A DNA stretch of 6,569 bases, taken from an uncultured Bermanella sp. (lineage in GTDB: Bacteria > Pseudomonadota > Gammaproteobacteria > Pseudomonadales > Oceanobacteraceae). Position 1 is the stretch's first letter; each line of letters starts with the position of its first letter. Of this stretch, positions 5,836 through 6,569 are shown piece after piece. The translations under genes were made by a program, and so were the position numbers. Below the pieces are notes generated by a model. That model did not search any database, was not told the origin of the DNA, and saw nothing but the letters and a program-made list of their open reading frames with translations. Location of the stretch: NCBI GenBank assembly GCA_913054445.1, contig CAJXIK010000115.1, positions 1 to 6,569 on the forward strand, given 5' to 3'.

Positions 5836-6569
5836 ATGAGCTCCAGCGAGAAAGCCCTAGATAATCGCGTCATTTTAGTGACAGGTGCCAGCTATGGCAT
5901 CGGTCGTGCGGCCACCTATGCCTTCGCCGAGGCCGGTGCCACCGTCATCATGCTGGCCCGCAACGAGGGCATGCTCAATGATATATATGACGAGCTATTA
6001 GCAAAGGGCCTGCCCGAGCCGGTGATCGTGGCCTTTGACCTAGAAAAAGCCCAGGAGGAAGCCTACTTCCAACTACGGGACATGATCGGCAAAGAGTTTG
6101 GCCACCTCGATGGCTTGCTGCTTAACGCCAGCATGCTGGGTCAACGCACGCCGGTCTCCAACTATAACTGGCAAACTTGGAACCGGGTCATGAACCTCAA
6201 CCTCAACAGCCAGTTTTTGCTGTCACGCACCCTACTGCCGCTATTGGAAGAAGCCCCCGCCGACGCCTGCATGCTATTCACCTCATCCAGTGTGGGCCGT
6301 CAAGGCAAAGCGTTTTGGGGGGCTTACGGGGTGTCCAAGTTTGCCATCGAAGGGCTCATGCAGACCCTCGCCAGTGAACTTGAAAACATCAGCAACGTGC
6401 GGGTAAACAGCATTAACCCAGGGGCCACTCGTACCAGCATGCGGGCCGAAGCCTACCCAGCTGAGAATCCTGCGTCGGTTAAGGAAGTGGCTGCCCTCAT
6501 GCAGCAGTATGTGTACTTATTTAGCAGTGAAAGCAAGCACCTCAATGGCCAAGCTCTGGATTACTCGGA
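5836..6569 (+). CDS. yciK: YciK-family short-chain dehydrogenase, 3' end cut by window
   Basis: A classical SDR oxidoreductase with a Rossmann fold; 244 codons are visible and no stop is reached, so by comparison with E. coli YciK (252 residues) only a few residues are missing. It has the cofactor-binding TGASYGIG (16-23), LLLNAS (N97, in place of the usual NNAG), a serine of the TSSS cluster (S151, 13 before the tyrosine), the catalytic pair Y164 and K168 in YGVSK, and NPGATRT after the sixth strand. Its substrate is unknown; YciK proteins are NAD(P)-dependent by family. The order mupP-yciK is as in P. aeruginosa PA3172-PA3173. The ATG at 5836 has GGAA (5826-5829) 6 nt upstream. It lies 100 nt behind mupP with no terminator visible, so it may be read from the mtaD promoter or from its own. 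The gene after it is not in view. Confidence 0.88.
   Translation, partial: MSSSEKALDNRVILVTGASYGIGRAATYAFAEAGATVIMLARNEGMLNDIYDELLAKGLPEPVIVAFDLEKAQEEAYFQLRDMIGKEFGHLDGLLLNASMLGQRTPVSNYNWQTWNRVMNLNLNSQFLLSRTLLPLLEEAPADACMLFTSSSVGRQGKAFWGAYGVSKFAIEGLMQTLASELENISNVRVNSINPGATRTSMRAEAYPAENPASVKEVAALMQQYVYLFSSESKHLNGQALDYS

Overview
The window is a compact stretch of a gammaproteobacterial chromosome, most likely from the Pseudomonas/Oceanospirillales side of the class. Two observations support this. GyrA is collinear with E. coli GyrA through the key catalytic and gyrA-box positions. The block on the right, mtaD-ubiG-mupP-yciK, is a gene order known from Pseudomonas (PA3170 to PA3173 in P. aeruginosa). 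I cannot name a genus from the sequence alone.

Layout: positions 1-125 (minus strand) hold the first 41 codons of a Wzz-type polysaccharide chain-length regulator, cut by the window edge. Positions 135-2759 (minus) hold complete gyrA. Positions 2760-2977 are a divergent intergenic region with a good extended -10 promoter for the right-hand genes, a weak candidate promoter for gyrA and several short inverted repeats, three of them in the presumed gyrA leader. From 2978 rightwards on the plus strand come mtaD (2978-4306), ubiG (4327-5025), mupP (5028-5735), a 100-bp gap with a 20-bp tandem repeat, and yciK (5836 to beyond 6569, lacking only its last few codons). No gene-free stretch exceeds 300 bases. 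I see no tRNA, rRNA, CRISPR array or insertion sequence.

How the genes relate: mtaD, ubiG and mupP are tightly packed (20 and 2 nt apart) and look like one transcription unit, perhaps continuing into yciK. MtaD deaminates methylthioadenosine (and in some family members S-adenosylhomocysteine), which are by-products of SAM use. UbiG is a SAM-dependent O-methyltransferase of ubiquinone synthesis. MupP is a HAD phosphatase of the muramic-acid recycling pathway. YciK is a short-chain dehydrogenase without a settled role. On the left, GyrA is an ordinary gyrase subunit A with quinolone-sensitive residues at positions 83 and 87.

I do not see a clearly new biological system. The points most worth a second look are the wzz-like gene directly behind gyrA where serC sits in many relatives, the cluster of inverted repeats before gyrA, and the tandem repeat before yciK.
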